Source: Acidimicrobiia bacterium (GTDB taxonomy: Bacteria; Actinomycetota; Acidimicrobiia; Acidimicrobiales; AC-14). Taken from it: a stretch of DNA of 64,000 nucleotides. A program made the position numbers and the translations under genes. Under the pieces are notes generated by a model, which was given only the letters and a program-made list of their open reading frames with translations, did no database searches and was not told the DNA's origin. This document shows, one piece after another, positions 16,261-25,377 of the stretch. The stretch is taken from NCBI GenBank assembly GCA_023264995.1, contig JAHFUR010000003.1:1-64000 (forward strand), in the 5' to 3' direction. Within the stretch, counting starts at the first letter, position 1. Each line of letters begins with the position of its first letter.

Positions 16261-16340
16261 GCGCGGACGCCTCCCCGGCAGCGGCGATAAGGAGATCGGG
16301 CACCCTCCTGCCCTTGAGGCCACGAACGGCAAGAAGGCGC
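16261..16340 (-). pseudogene. Isolated vapC fragment (inverted copy of 12537-12616)
   Basis: On the minus strand this gives the LLAVRGLKGRRVPDLLIAAAGEA part of a PIN-domain toxin, with three base differences from the copy at 12537-12616. Nothing before or after it continues the gene. The rest of the 276-base interval between the VOC and subtilase genes shows only a GATCGA/GATCGG short-word stretch near 16395-16440. Confidence 0.75.
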
Positions 16341-16444
16341 GTGTTCGGTCACACCGTCGCGGCGGGCACCGCACCCCCCGATCCGTCGATATGGCGCCGC
16401 CACGATCGGGATCGGGGATTGGGATCGAGATCGAGATCGGGCGG

Positions 16445-19400
16445 TCACGGCGTGCCGGCGAGGAGGACGTACCAGCCGGGAGCGATGACGCCGTAGTCGG
16501 AACGGCAGGTGCCGTCGAACGCGCCGGCCGTGACGAAGACGGCATCCGTCGTGCCGCCGGCCCGGAAGGCCGTCGGGGCGTACAGGGCGATCATCGATCT
16601 CGGGTAGGCGGAGCAGGTGGCCCCCGTGCGCCCCGTCCATCCGGTGGCCACGAGGACCGTCGGTGACAGCTTTCCCCAGCCCGCCGGCACGACGATGCTG
16701 CCGATCGGCGTCCACGTGCTGGCGGCGAGGTCATAGACCGCGGCGGACCACACTCCCGGCTGGGACTGCAGCACGAGGAGGTAGTAGAAGTGGTTCGCCA
16801 TCCAGTTGAACGGGACGGTGGTGGCCTGGGTAGCGACGCCGGCCCCGCTGATGGCGACGACGGCCGTCTTGCCTGCCGACCCGGTGGTGAGGCCGACGAT
16901 GCCCCGCACCGGGCTTCCCTCGAAGCCGAAGCTGATCGCGTCCAGGTACTCCGGGCCAAGCTGGCCGGCCGTCGCCGCCGGGTCATTCAGGGTGCCGATC
17001 CACGTCCCCAGGCCGTCCAGAGGGGCGGGTGAGGTCTGCGTCCACAGCGCGTAGGGAGCCCGCATGGTCGCCGTGCCGGGTGGCCGCGTCGTCGTGGTCG
17101 TCGTCGGGGGCAGCGTGGTCGTGGTCGTCGTCGTGATCGGGGCCTGTACGGTCATCGTGACGGCCGCCCGGACCGCCGTGTGCCCGTCGCTGACGTCGTA
17201 GGTAAAGGCGTCGGGCCCGGCGTAGCCGGCGTCGGGCCGGTAGGTGATCGTCCCGTCAGGGTTGACGGCCGCCGTGCCGTGGGGCGGGTCCGACACCGCG
17301 ACCACCTGGAGCATCTCGCCGTCGAACTCGTAGTCGTTGGCCAGGACGGGAACGGTCGTGACGCTGCCCTGGGCGACCTCGGCGCGGTCGTCGCCGGCGT
17401 ACGGAGGGTCGTCCACCGGGGAGATCGTGATGGTGATGGCGCCGATGTCGAGGCCACCCAATCCGTCGGTCACGGCGTACTCGATGGTCTGGGAGCCGTA
17501 GAGGTTGGCATATGGGATATACCGGACGACTCCGGGGGCCTCCTCCTGTGCCGACCCGCCCGGCGGGCCGTACACGCCGTAGATGGCCAGGGTGCCGCCC
17601 TGGGGATTGAGGTCGTTGGCCAGCACCCGGATATCCACGGGTGTGTCCTCGACCGTGGACGCCGTGTCGTCAACCGCCAGTGGGGCCACGGTGACCGTGA
17701 TCGTCGCCCGGTCCGCGCCCCCCCGACCGTCGGTGATCTCGTAGGTCAGCACGTCGGTGCCGGTGAAGCCGGTGCCTGGTGTGTAGCTGACGACGTTCCC
17801 CGGGAGCACGCTGGCCATGCCTCGGCCCTGAGAGACGCTTGTGACCTGGAGCGGGTCCCCGTTGAGGTCGCTGTCGTTGGCGAGGACCGGCAGCCGGACG
17901 TTGTGGGTGGCGACGGTCGCCCCTTTGTCGTCGGCCGCATCGGGCGCGGTGTTGCCGATCGAGCGCGGGGTCTCGAAACGCAACGCCATCGCCGGCCCGA
18001 ACAGCGCGACCTCGTTGAAGGAGTAGGCCCGCCCGACGAGGCCCGATTCGTTCTCGATGCCGATCGTGGCTGACGCGCCTCTCACCAACGGGTCGTCGCT
18101 CAGCCGGCGGTACTGGAGCACGATCCCGCCGTGCTGTTCGAGGATCACCTCGAAGTCAAACCGGGCGGCCGTCCCGCTGGCGAAGCGGACGTTGCGCCAC
18201 TCGATGACGAACCGCCGCTCCGGTTCGACGCCCAGCGTCGCGGTCCGCACGCTCGAGAGGCCGTCCACCACGAGGTCGTCCCAGAACACGTAGATGGTTG
18301 CGTTCGGAGCCTCGACGTCGGGGATGGCGCGGTTGGCGTGGGTGACAATGGCATCGGTCAGCCCCACCACGCCATTGGTGGCGACGCCGGCGGTGCGGTA
18401 GGTCTTCCCGTAATAGCTGATCGGGAACGGCAGCGTGACACCGGCAACCGCGTCGTCGCCGGTCAGCGGCAGGATCGCATCGGCTTCCACGTAGGCGGAA
18501 GGAACCGGCTGACAGAAGTAGCCAAAGGCGTCGCGCCGGAACCCTAACGAGAGCTCGACGGTGGTGTCGGCGCCGAGGTGGACGGTTGTCGTCGCTGTGC
18601 CGAGGCAGAAGCGTCCCGACGCCGAGATGACCCAGTCGCCGTCGGGGATGGACGCGAACCGGAAGAGGCCGGTGGCATCAGTGACGACAGGCGGGACGGG
18701 GGCGCCGACGATGGACACCGAGGCGGCCGTGGGCGCCCCGACATTGTCGAGGATCCTCCCGCTCACCGAGTGGCGGGGCAGAGGCGCCAGCGAGAAACCC
18801 ACGACGGTCGTCCGGTCTGCCACCACGTTGACCTGGGACGATGCGCTGGCGTACCCGTACGCGCTGACCTGGATCTGGACGGGCCCAGTGGCGACGCGCT
18901 CCGTGAAGGCCCCCGTCGAGCTCGTGGTGACGTTCCGTGTGAACGTGCCGGCATCGACCGATCGGACCCGCGCACCGGTCACGGGGAGCCCGGTCGCCAG
19001 GTCGACGACGGTGCCGGACAATATGCCGGTAGGGCCGCGTGGCGAGCGGAGCACCGCAGCCAGGGCGTCGAGACGGCCTTCGCCCCATACGCCGTTGTCG
19101 GCCGCGGTGCCGCCGCACGTCAGGTCGGCCACATCGACAGCGGAGGCGTCCAGGACTGACCGGGTGGCGACCACATCGCCGATCAGCGCCGGGACAGCCG
19201 ACCACATCAGGGCCACCGTGCCAGCGACGTGGGGTGCCGCCATCGAGGTCCCGCTGAGCGTGTCATAGCCGCCGCCCGGGACCGCGCTCCGCACGCTCGC
19301 GCCCGGTGCCGTGATGTCGGGCTTCATCGGGCCGGCGCCCGAGCCCCGGCTCGAGAACGAGGTGATGGCGCCGGAACGATCGGAGGCACCGACCGCGTAG

Positions 19401-20500
19401 CTCTCCGCGTAGTCGCCGGGGGATCCTGCCGAGCCACATGCGGGCCCTGCGTTGCCATTGGCGAATACCGGGAAGATGCCGGCCGCCACCCAGGCGGCGA
19501 CAACATCGCGGTACCAGGTGTCCCCGCCCGGCCCGGCCCAGGAGTTGTTGACGATATTCGGCCGGAGGTCGGGGCGCGGGTTCCTCCCGTTCAGGTCGGT
19601 CGGGGCCAGCAGCCACTGCCCGCCGGCCAGGAGGGCCGACCGTGAGCACACGTTCGATTCGCATCCCTTTGCTGCGATCCAGCGGGCGCCGGGTGCCACG
19701 CCGACGGCGTTCTGGTCGTCGACGGCCCCGCCGACCATGGTCCCCATGGTGTGGGTGCCGTGCTCGGTGTTGTCGCAGGGCGCGAGGGACGGCGACCCGC
19801 AGACGCTCGAGGGGTCGAACCAGTTGTAGTTATGGTCGAAGGTCCCGTCGCCGCGGTTGCCCCGGTACTGGTTGACCAGCGCCGGGTGGTCGAACTGCAC
19901 CCCCGTGTCCAGATTGGCGACGACGATGCCCCGGCCGGTGACCTCCAGGTCGCTCCACACCGCCGGCGCGTTGATGGCGGCGATGTTCCACTCGACCCCG
20001 GCGGACGCGATGCTGGCGGCCGGCGCCGGCTCGGGGATCGACAGGGGGCGGTCGGCTTCGACCTTGGCCACGTCGGACCGGGCGGCCAGCTCCCGCATCA
20101 GGCCCTTCGGCCCGTGGACCTTGCCCGTATTGGCGATCCAGTAGCTCTCGAACCGTACGCCCCGCGCCGCGAGCAGGCGGGCGACGCCGGCTTGGCTGGT
20201 GGTCGACGTGCGCTGAAGCCCGTCGACGACCGCCCGGCCGCGGTCGGCCCAGGCCAGCCCCGGGCCGGCCGTGCCGACGTCCGCCTTGGCCCCGAAGGTC
20301 ACCCAGAAGTCGACGGCCTGGCCGTCGGGGAGGGCGAGCAGGCCGGCCTCGATCTTGGCGTCCGACGCCGCCGCCGGCGGCGTGGGCACGCCCACCACCT
20401 GGGCCAGGGCGGCGGCGAGGGTCAGGACAACGACCCAGAGGGTTCTAGGCCGCCGCGGGGTACGCCTCCGGAGCGCGGTCGCCGCCTCGGTGCACTCCAT
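16445..20500 (-). CDS. Large secreted subtilisin-like (S8) protease with Ig-like repeats
   Basis: 1351 residues. A signal peptide lies at 20-46, with a propeptide to about 165. The S8 catalytic domain spans about 170-480: Asp198 in NLDTGVQFDHP, His247 in EHGTHTMGT, the oxyanion Asn in FANGNAG and Ser419 in GTSMAAPHVAG. Two carboxypeptidase-regulatory-like modules follow (GTVVDLATGLPVTGARV near 500 and GRILDNVGAP near 585), then a domain with NFDDL-like VFWDDLVVDG. Three cadherin/VCBS-like repeats come next (LANDSDLNGDPL, LANDLNPQGG, LANDYEFDGEML), then a Thr/Pro linker and a C-terminal domain with no LPxTG or transmembrane anchor. It is an extracellular protease, bacillopeptidase-F-like, with adhesive or spacer modules. 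Confidence 0.93.
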   Translation of the reverse strand: MECTEAATALRRRTPRRPRTLWVVVLTLAAALAQVVGVPTPPAAASDAKIEAGLLALPDGQAVDFWVTFGAKADVGTAGPGLAWADRGRAVVDGLQRTSTTSQAGVARLLAARGVRFESYWIANTGKVHGPKGLMRELAARSDVAKVEADRPLSIPEPAPAASIASAGVEWNIAAINAPAVWSDLEVTGRGIVVANLDTGVQFDHPALVNQYRGNRGDGTFDHNYNWFDPSSVCGSPSLAPCDNTEHGTHTMGTMVGGAVDDQNAVGVAPGARWIAAKGCESNVCSRSALLAGGQWLLAPTDLNGRNPRPDLRPNIVNNSWAGPGGDTWYRDVVAAWVAAGIFPVFANGNAGPACGSAGSPGDYAESYAVGASDRSGAITSFSSRGSGAGPMKPDITAPGASVRSAVPGGGYDTLSGTSMAAPHVAGTVALMWSAVPALIGDVVATRSVLDASAVDVADLTCGGTAADNGVWGEGRLDALAAVLRSPRGPTGILSGTVVDLATGLPVTGARVRSVDAGTFTRNVTTSSTGAFTERVATGPVQIQVSAYGYASASSQVNVVADRTTVVGFSLAPLPRHSVSGRILDNVGAPTAASVSIVGAPVPPVVTDATGLFRFASIPDGDWVISASGRFCLGTATTTVHLGADTTVELSLGFRRDAFGYFCQPVPSAYVEADAILPLTGDDAVAGVTLPFPISYYGKTYRTAGVATNGVVGLTDAIVTHANRAIPDVEAPNATIYVFWDDLVVDGLSSVRTATLGVEPERRFVIEWRNVRFASGTAARFDFEVILEQHGGIVLQYRRLSDDPLVRGASATIGIENESGLVGRAYSFNEVALFGPAMALRFETPRSIGNTAPDAADDKGATVATHNVRLPVLANDSDLNGDPLQVTSVSQGRGMASVLPGNVVSYTPGTGFTGTDVLTYEITDGRGGADRATITVTVAPLAVDDTASTVEDTPVDIRVLANDLNPQGGTLAIYGVYGPPGGSAQEEAPGVVRYIPYANLYGSQTIEYAVTDGLGGLDIGAITITISPVDDPPYAGDDRAEVAQGSVTTVPVLANDYEFDGEMLQVVAVSDPPHGTAAVNPDGTITYRPDAGYAGPDAFTYDVSDGHTAVRAAVTMTVQAPITTTTTTTLPPTTTTTTRPPGTATMRAPYALWTQTSPAPLDGLGTWIGTLNDPAATAGQLGPEYLDAISFGFEGSPVRGIVGLTTGSAGKTAVVAISGAGVATQATTVPFNWMANHFYYLLVLQSQPGVWSAAVYDLAASTWTPIGSIVVPAGWGKLSPTVLVATGWTGRTGATCSAYPRSMIALYAPTAFRAGGTTDAVFVTAGAFDGTCRSDYGVIAPGWYVLLAGTP

Positions 20501-20651
20501 GGCGCCAACATCGGCCCACGGCCCGGCCGGCTGAATGGTGCACTTGCTCTACATCGGCGCTACGAGCGAGCTTTCGCGACGTGTGTCCGGCTGGCAACGG
20601 CAACTCGGGGTGGCCGGTCCCCCGGCCGGTGCTGCCGCGAACGTGTTCCCG

Positions 20652-21170
20652 TCAGGGCTTAGCCACGTGCCAGACCCCACCAATGCCGTCCCCGTTCACC
20701 TCGCCGGCCTGGAAGTCGCCGGCGTAGCGGTAGAGCGGCTTGCCTGACACGGTGACCTGCTTGGTGCCGTCCGGTCGCTCAAACGTGGCCACGGCTGCGA
20801 CGCCCGCCCCACCAACCGGTACGCCCGCGCCCGTGAACAGCAGGGCGGGCCAGGTCTGGAGGCACGCCCCGGTGCAGCCGCTCGTGGCGGCGCTGTAGCC
20901 GTAGTCATCGCCGGCGCTGTCGCCGTCGAAGAAGTACAGAGAGCGGCCAGTTGGGTCGACCAGGATGGTCCCGAAGCGAGTGTTGCTCGCGGTCGCCACG
21001 GCGGTGGTACGCGGGAGCGTGGTTGCAGCGGCGGCAGTAGGCGCAGGGCCGGCCGCCGTGGTCGTCGCCTGCGCTCCTGCGGTCGAGGTGGTCTCGCCGC
21101 TGCCCCCGCAGGCCGAGGTGAGTACAGCCACCACCACGACCAGCGCCCAGCGAGTTCCCCGGTCGCCCAT
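20652..21170 (-). CDS. COG4315-type secreted lipoprotein
   Basis: A 172-residue lipoprotein. The signal peptide ALVVVVAVLTSACGG has its lipobox Cys at about residue 21, followed by a Thr/Ala linker. One and a half repeats of the 'secreted repeat' family (COG4315, PF03640) follow: FGTILVDPTGRSLYFFDGD, then CTGACLQTWPALL with the conserved Cys pair, and KQVTVSGKPLYRYAGDFQAGEVNGDGIGGVWHV. The function of the family is unknown. It is divergent from the flavin oxidoreductase gene starting at 21292. Confidence 0.87.
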   Translation of the reverse strand: MGDRGTRWALVVVVAVLTSACGGSGETTSTAGAQATTTAAGPAPTAAAATTLPRTTAVATASNTRFGTILVDPTGRSLYFFDGDSAGDDYGYSAATSGCTGACLQTWPALLFTGAGVPVGGAGVAAVATFERPDGTKQVTVSGKPLYRYAGDFQAGEVNGDGIGGVWHVAKP

Positions 21171-21291
21171 ACCCCCTACTACTGGTCGAGGCCCGAAATG
21201 GATTGCGACATCAGGTGGAACCCCGGGTGCGCGACGCTTGCCGGGTGAGCACGCACCAGGAGCCCGCCGGGGGCATGCAGACGTTCTGCCG

Positions 21292-22701
21292 GTGACAACG
21301 TCGTTGGAGACTGACTACCTCGTGGTGGGTGCGGGGGCCATGGGTATGGCCTTCACGGACGCGCTGGTCGATCACGCCGACGTGCACGTCACGCTGGTCG
21401 ACCGCCGCCACGCGGCTGGCGGGCACTGGCTCGACGCCTACCCGTTCGTCCAGCTGCACCAGGCGTCGTCGTTCTACGGCGTGGCGTCGACGGTCCTCGG
21501 GAGCGGCGCCGTGCAGCTGCGCGGGCCGGAGGCAGGGCTCCATGAACGGGCGCGTCGGTCGGGTGTCCAGGCGTACTACGACGACATCCTCCACCGCCGC
21601 CTCCTCGGGACGGGGCGGGTCACCTTTCTCGGAGCAAGCGAGTACACCGCCCGCGGCGCGTCCCACTTGGTGACATCCCTTGTCTCGGGAGAGACCGTGG
21701 AGGTGGACGTGCGCCGCCGCGTCGTCGACGCCACCTACCTGTCGCCGACGATCCCCGCCACGACGCCGGCGCCGTTCAAGGTCGCTGACGACGTCCAGGT
21801 CGCAGCCATCAACGAGCTCGCCCGGTTGACCGGGACCCCGAGGACCTACGTGATCGTCGGCTCCGGCAAGACCGCGACCGACGGGATCGTGTGGCTGTTG
21901 GTCAACGGAGTCGCACCGGACCGGATCGTCTGGGTACGCCCCCGCGACCCGTGGATGCTCAATCGCGCCGTCGTCCAACCCGACCCGGTCGTGGGGCTCA
22001 GGCTGGCGGCCGACACCATGGAGGCGGCTGCCTCAGCTAGGTCGCTCGACGACCTGTTCCTGCGTCTCGAAGCCGCGGGTGTGATGCTCCGGATCGACAA
22101 GGACGTCATTCCCACGATGGCCAAGACCCCCACGCTGGCGACATGGGAGCTCGATCTGCTCCGCACCATCGAGCACGTCGTTCGTCTGGGGCACATCAAG
22201 CACGTCACCCGACGCGAGATCGTCCTCGACCAGGGCTCAGTCCCTCTGGGGCCAGGCTCGCTCGTCGTGCACTGCGCCGCCTCCGGGTTGCGGTACCCAC
22301 CCCTGGTCCCCCTCTGGGGCCCCGACAAGGTACGACTTCAGACGATCCGTGCCGGGTTCCCGTGCTTCGGCGCGGCCCTGGCCGGGTACGTGGAAGCGAC
22401 CCGCGACGACGACCGGGAGCGGAACCGGCTGTGCCCGCCCAACACCCTGCCCGACAGCCCGGCCAGCTGGGCGCGGATGCAGGTGCGCGGGACCATCGCC
22501 GCCCGTACCTTCGGCGCCGAGGACGACATCGCCGCCTGGGCAAACGGCTGTGCCTTGAACCCGGCGCGCATCGAACCCTCCCAACGCCTCGACCCGGCCG
22601 TGCAGGCCGTCGCCGGCCGGCTGGCCGAGCATGCCGAACACGGCCTCGCCCGGATGGCCGAACTGGCGAACGAACCGCTGGAGCGCGTGGGCCCGGGCTG
22701 A
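21292..22701 (+). CDS. NAD(P)/FAD-binding oxidoreductase
   Basis: A 469-residue flavoprotein-like enzyme. The N-terminus has the dinucleotide-binding motif YLVVGAGAMGMAFTDALVDH followed by VTLVDRRHAAGGHW, as in FAD monooxygenase-type proteins. A second nucleotide site lies at VIVGSGKTATDGIVWLL near residue 185. The closing third includes VVHCAASGLRYPP and FGAALAGYVEA. The substrate is unknown. GTG 21292 was chosen because the first FAD strand begins within ten residues; a longer frame to 20965 runs back over the divergent lipoprotein gene. It stands alone on the plus strand. Confidence 0.83.
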   Translation: MTTSLETDYLVVGAGAMGMAFTDALVDHADVHVTLVDRRHAAGGHWLDAYPFVQLHQASSFYGVASTVLGSGAVQLRGPEAGLHERARRSGVQAYYDDILHRRLLGTGRVTFLGASEYTARGASHLVTSLVSGETVEVDVRRRVVDATYLSPTIPATTPAPFKVADDVQVAAINELARLTGTPRTYVIVGSGKTATDGIVWLLVNGVAPDRIVWVRPRDPWMLNRAVVQPDPVVGLRLAADTMEAAASARSLDDLFLRLEAAGVMLRIDKDVIPTMAKTPTLATWELDLLRTIEHVVRLGHIKHVTRREIVLDQGSVPLGPGSLVVHCAASGLRYPPLVPLWGPDKVRLQTIRAGFPCFGAALAGYVEATRDDDRERNRLCPPNTLPDSPASWARMQVRGTIAARTFGAEDDIAAWANGCALNPARIEPSQRLDPAVQAVAGRLAEHAEHGLARMAELANEPLERVGPG

Positions 22702-22897
22702 GGCAGCACTGTCTCTGGGTCGCGAACGGCAACGCGAGCCCTGGTCGAGAGCTGAGCCGCCGCCGTGGGGCGCCGGCATCACGGTCACATCCTCCCTGTC
22801 ATGTATGCAGACGGGCGACCCGAGGTGCAGCTCGCCGGGCGGTAGGTGCGCCGATCATCCATTGCAGCGGCGGGACGGTGATGCGAACGTGGCCTCG

Positions 22898-23245
22898 ATG
22901 GCCGAGACCCTCGAGCCCTGGTCGGACCGGACGCCGGAGCGGCACCTCTTCGGGCGCGCCCCACGCTTCGGTCTGGCCAACGACGCCGACCGTCGGCTGG
23001 AGGGCCCGGCGGCGGGCGGCCCGCCCGCCGAACCGCCCCGGCGCCGGCGGGAGCGGGGACCGTTCCTGACCTACCTCTCATTGCCGTGGTCCTACTCAGA
23101 CCAGCCGGGCCGCGACCGCTGGCACCGTTTCCAGTGCCGGCGGGGCCGCCACGAGATGACCGGCGGGCACGACCAGCACATCGGTGGCACGATCGTCTAC
23201 GTCGAACGCCAGTGCCGATGGTGCGCGGCGAGCCCGGCGATCTGA
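22898..23245 (+). CDS. Small Cys-containing protein of unknown function
   Basis: A 115-residue protein. The C-terminal third, WHRFQCRRGRHEMTGGHDQHIGGTIVYVERQCRWC, has paired Cys and His residues spaced as in small zinc-binding modules and resembles short actinobacterial proteins of unknown function. The middle is Arg/Pro/Gly-rich. ATG 22898 is a plausible start; GTG 22889 would add three residues. It lies 46 nt upstream of the cupin gene on the same strand and may be co-transcribed. The function is not known. Confidence 0.55.
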   Translation: MAETLEPWSDRTPERHLFGRAPRFGLANDADRRLEGPAAGGPPAEPPRRRRERGPFLTYLSLPWSYSDQPGRDRWHRFQCRRGRHEMTGGHDQHIGGTIVYVERQCRWCAASPAI

Positions 23246-23291
23246 GCCGGGCCCTGGAAGCTGGCGGCACCGTGACAACCGAGGAGAGCAC

Positions 23292-23654
23292 ATGGCAGGC
23301 GTAGAGATCAGGAACTTCGATCCGCCGGACGAGACCAGGACGCCTCCGAACACCAAGATCGAGGTCGTCGCAGTCGGCGGGGCCACCGTGGGCCGCCTGA
23401 CCCTCCAGCCCGGCTGGCGCTGGTCCGAGTCCATCAAGCCGATCGTCGGCTCCGACGACTGCCGGACACACCATCTCGGCATCATGCTGAGCGGGCGGCT
23501 GCACGTCGTCCACAGCGACGGCTCCGAGGCCGACGTGGCTCCAGGCGACGTGTACAACATCCAGCCCGGTCACGACGCGTGGGTCGTCGGTGACGAGCCG
23601 GTCGTCGGGGTCGAGTTCGACACGGCGACGGCGGCGACGTTCGCCAAGGGCTGA
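23292..23654 (+). CDS. Cupin-domain protein
   Basis: A 120-residue single-domain cupin. VVAVGGATVGRLTLQPGWRWSESI is cupin motif 1, and GIMLSGRLHVVHSDGSEADVAPGDVYNIQPGHDAWVVG spans the turn and motif 2. Several metal-ligand His positions appear substituted (RWSES at motif 1), though HH and H residues remain in CRTHHLG and PGHD. It may bind a small ligand or act as an isomerase; no specific activity can be given. ATG 23292 follows GAGGAG. A second cupin at 62141 has a related architecture. Confidence 0.85.
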   Translation: MAGVEIRNFDPPDETRTPPNTKIEVVAVGGATVGRLTLQPGWRWSESIKPIVGSDDCRTHHLGIMLSGRLHVVHSDGSEADVAPGDVYNIQPGHDAWVVGDEPVVGVEFDTATAATFAKG

Positions 23655-23663
23655 CCCCAGCCG

Positions 23664-24899
23664 TCAGCCAGGCCGCAGCGACCGCCGGCGAGCCTCCAGG
23701 AACCGACGCTCGGCCTCGTTGGTCGCCAGGGCCGCGGCCCTGGCGTAGGCCTGCGCCGCCTCTGCACTGCGGCCGAGCCGGCGGAGAAGGTCGGCGCGGG
23801 TGGCGTGGAACAGGTGGTAGCCGTCGAGGTGGAGGGCCTCGACCTCGACGAGCCCCACTGCCGGCCCCCGCACCTCGGCGACGGCGACGGCCCGGTTGAG
23901 GGCGACGACCGGCGTCGGCGACACGGCCAGGAGCTGGTCGTACAGGGCGACGATCTGCGACCAGTCGGTGGCCGCAGCCGCCGGCGCGTCGCTGTGCACC
24001 GCGTTGATGGCCGCTTGGATCTGGTAGGGCCCGGGCCGGCCCCGCCGGAGGCAGGCCCGCACCAGGGCCTGGCCCTCGCCGATCAGCGCACGGTCCCACA
24101 GGGCTCGGTCCTGGTCGGCCAGGAGGACAAGCGACCCGTCGCCCGTCGCCCGGGCCGGGCGGCGGGCCTCAGTGAGCAGCAGCAGGGCGAGCAGCCCGAC
24201 AACCTCGGGCTCGTCGGGCATGAGGTCGGCCAGCAGGCGGGCCAGGCGGATGGCCTCGGCGCACAGGTCGGCCCGCACCAGCTCGGCGCCCGAGCTGGCG
24301 GCGTAGCCCTCGTTGAAGACCAGGTACACGACGGCCAGCACGGGGAGGAGCCGGTCGGGGAGCTCGGCATCGCGCGGCACCCGATAAGGGATGCCGGCGG
24401 CCTTGATCTTGCGCTTGGCCCGTACCAAGCGCTGGGCCATGGTGGCCTCCGGCACGAGGAAGGCCCGGGCGATCTCGCCGGTCTCGAGGCCGCCGAGGAG
24501 GCGGAGGGTCAGGGCCACCTGGGCCGCGGGGGCCAGCGCCGGGTGGCAGCAGGTGAAGATCAGCCGGAGCCGGTCGTCGGTCACGGGCCCAACCTCCTCC
24601 GGGGGCTCGTCGCGTCGGGAAAGCCGGGTGGCTTCGGCCTGGCGGTCGCCGCGCGTCGACTCCCGGCGATGGCGGTCGATCGCCCGGTTCCGGGCCGTTG
24701 TCACGATCCAGCCCCCTGGGTTCGGGGGGACGCCCGTCACCGGCCAGCGCTCGACGGCCACGGCGAACGCGTCCTGCACCGCCTCCTCGGCGAGATCGAT
24801 GTCGCCGAGGAGGCGGACCAGGGTGGCGACGGCCCGGCCGAACTCCCGCCGGAAGGTGGCGTCGACCGCGGTGGCATCGGTGGGCGCAGGCGGGGGCAC
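23664..24899 (-). CDS. ECF-type RNA polymerase sigma factor with C-terminal TPR-like domain (ECF42-like)
   Basis: About 411 residues. Sigma-2 region: [38 protein letters not shown] and [18 protein letters not shown]. Sigma-4: [38 protein letters not shown] long helical C-terminal half with [14 protein letters not shown] and TPR-like repeats is typical of ECF42 factors, which act without an anti-sigma factor. GTG 24899 is preferred to ATG 24956: it lies 5 nt after the stop of the YCII gene and is preceded by GGAGG, whereas the ATG would overlap that gene by about 50 nt. The partner YCII/DGPF gene upstream is the usual genomic companion of this group. Confidence 0.88.
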   Translation of the reverse strand: MPPPAPTDATAVDATFRREFGRAVATLVRLLGDIDLAEEAVQDAFAVAVERWPVTGVPPNPGGWIVTTARNRAIDRHRRESTRGDRQAEATRLSRRDEPPEEVGPVTDDRLRLIFTCCHPALAPAAQVALTLRLLGGLETGEIARAFLVPEATMAQRLVRAKRKIKAAGIPYRVPRDAELPDRLLPVLAVVYLVFNEGYAASSGAELVRADLCAEAIRLARLLADLMPDEPEVVGLLALLLLTEARRPARATGDGSLVLLADQDRALWDRALIGEGQALVRACLRRGRPGPYQIQAAINAVHSDAPAAAATDWSQIVALYDQLLAVSPTPVVALNRAVAVAEVRGPAVGLVEVEALHLDGYHLFHATRADLLRRLGRSAEAAQAYARAAALATNEAERRFLEARRRSLRPG

Positions 24900-24904
24900 T
24901 GGCG

Positions 24905-25261
24905 CTAGGCCTCCGGGACCCCCTGGAAGGGCCGGACCTCGACGGGGCTCTGACACGCCACCGTGGCCCGGGCCGCCCAGGCCAGGGCGGCGTCGAGGTC
25001 GGGCGCTTCGATGATCCAGAACCCGCCGAGCTGCTCCTTGGTCTCGGCGAAGGGCCCGTCGGTGGTGAGCACGTCGCCATTGACCGCCTTGACCACGGTG
25101 GCGGTGTCGGCCGGGTGGAGGCCGCCGGCGAACACCCAGACCCCGGCGGCCTGGATCTCCGCGTTCAGCACGTCGACGTCCTTCATGGCCTGGGCCATGT
25201 CCTCCTCGGACGGGGCGGCGGCGCCCTCGACCATGTACACCGACAGCAGGTACTGGGTCAT
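24905..25261 (-). CDS. YCII/DGPF-domain protein, partner of the ECF42-like sigma factor
   Basis: A 118-residue YCII-related protein: [17 protein letters not shown] at the start and [35 protein letters not shown] at the end, with the DGPF tetrapeptide that names the family. These ferredoxin-like dimeric proteins are almost always encoded next to ECF42-type sigma factors and often belong to their regulons; the biochemical role is unsettled. ATG 25261 has GGGAGA upstream. It is first in a two-gene operon with the sigma factor. Confidence 0.9.
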   Translation of the reverse strand: MTQYLLSVYMVEGAAAPSEEDMAQAMKDVDVLNAEIQAAGVWVFAGGLHPADTATVVKAVNGDVLTTDGPFAETKEQLGGFWIIEAPDLDAALAWAARATVACQSPVEVRPFQGVPEA

Positions 25262-25377
25262 CGGAATCTCCCTCGGGTCACGCACCGGCACGGTGCCGGT
25301 CCTCACCATGTCTACGAACGGCGACCACGCCGATCGACACCCACCGGGAAGATTCTTCCCGCAACGGCCCGCAGCGC

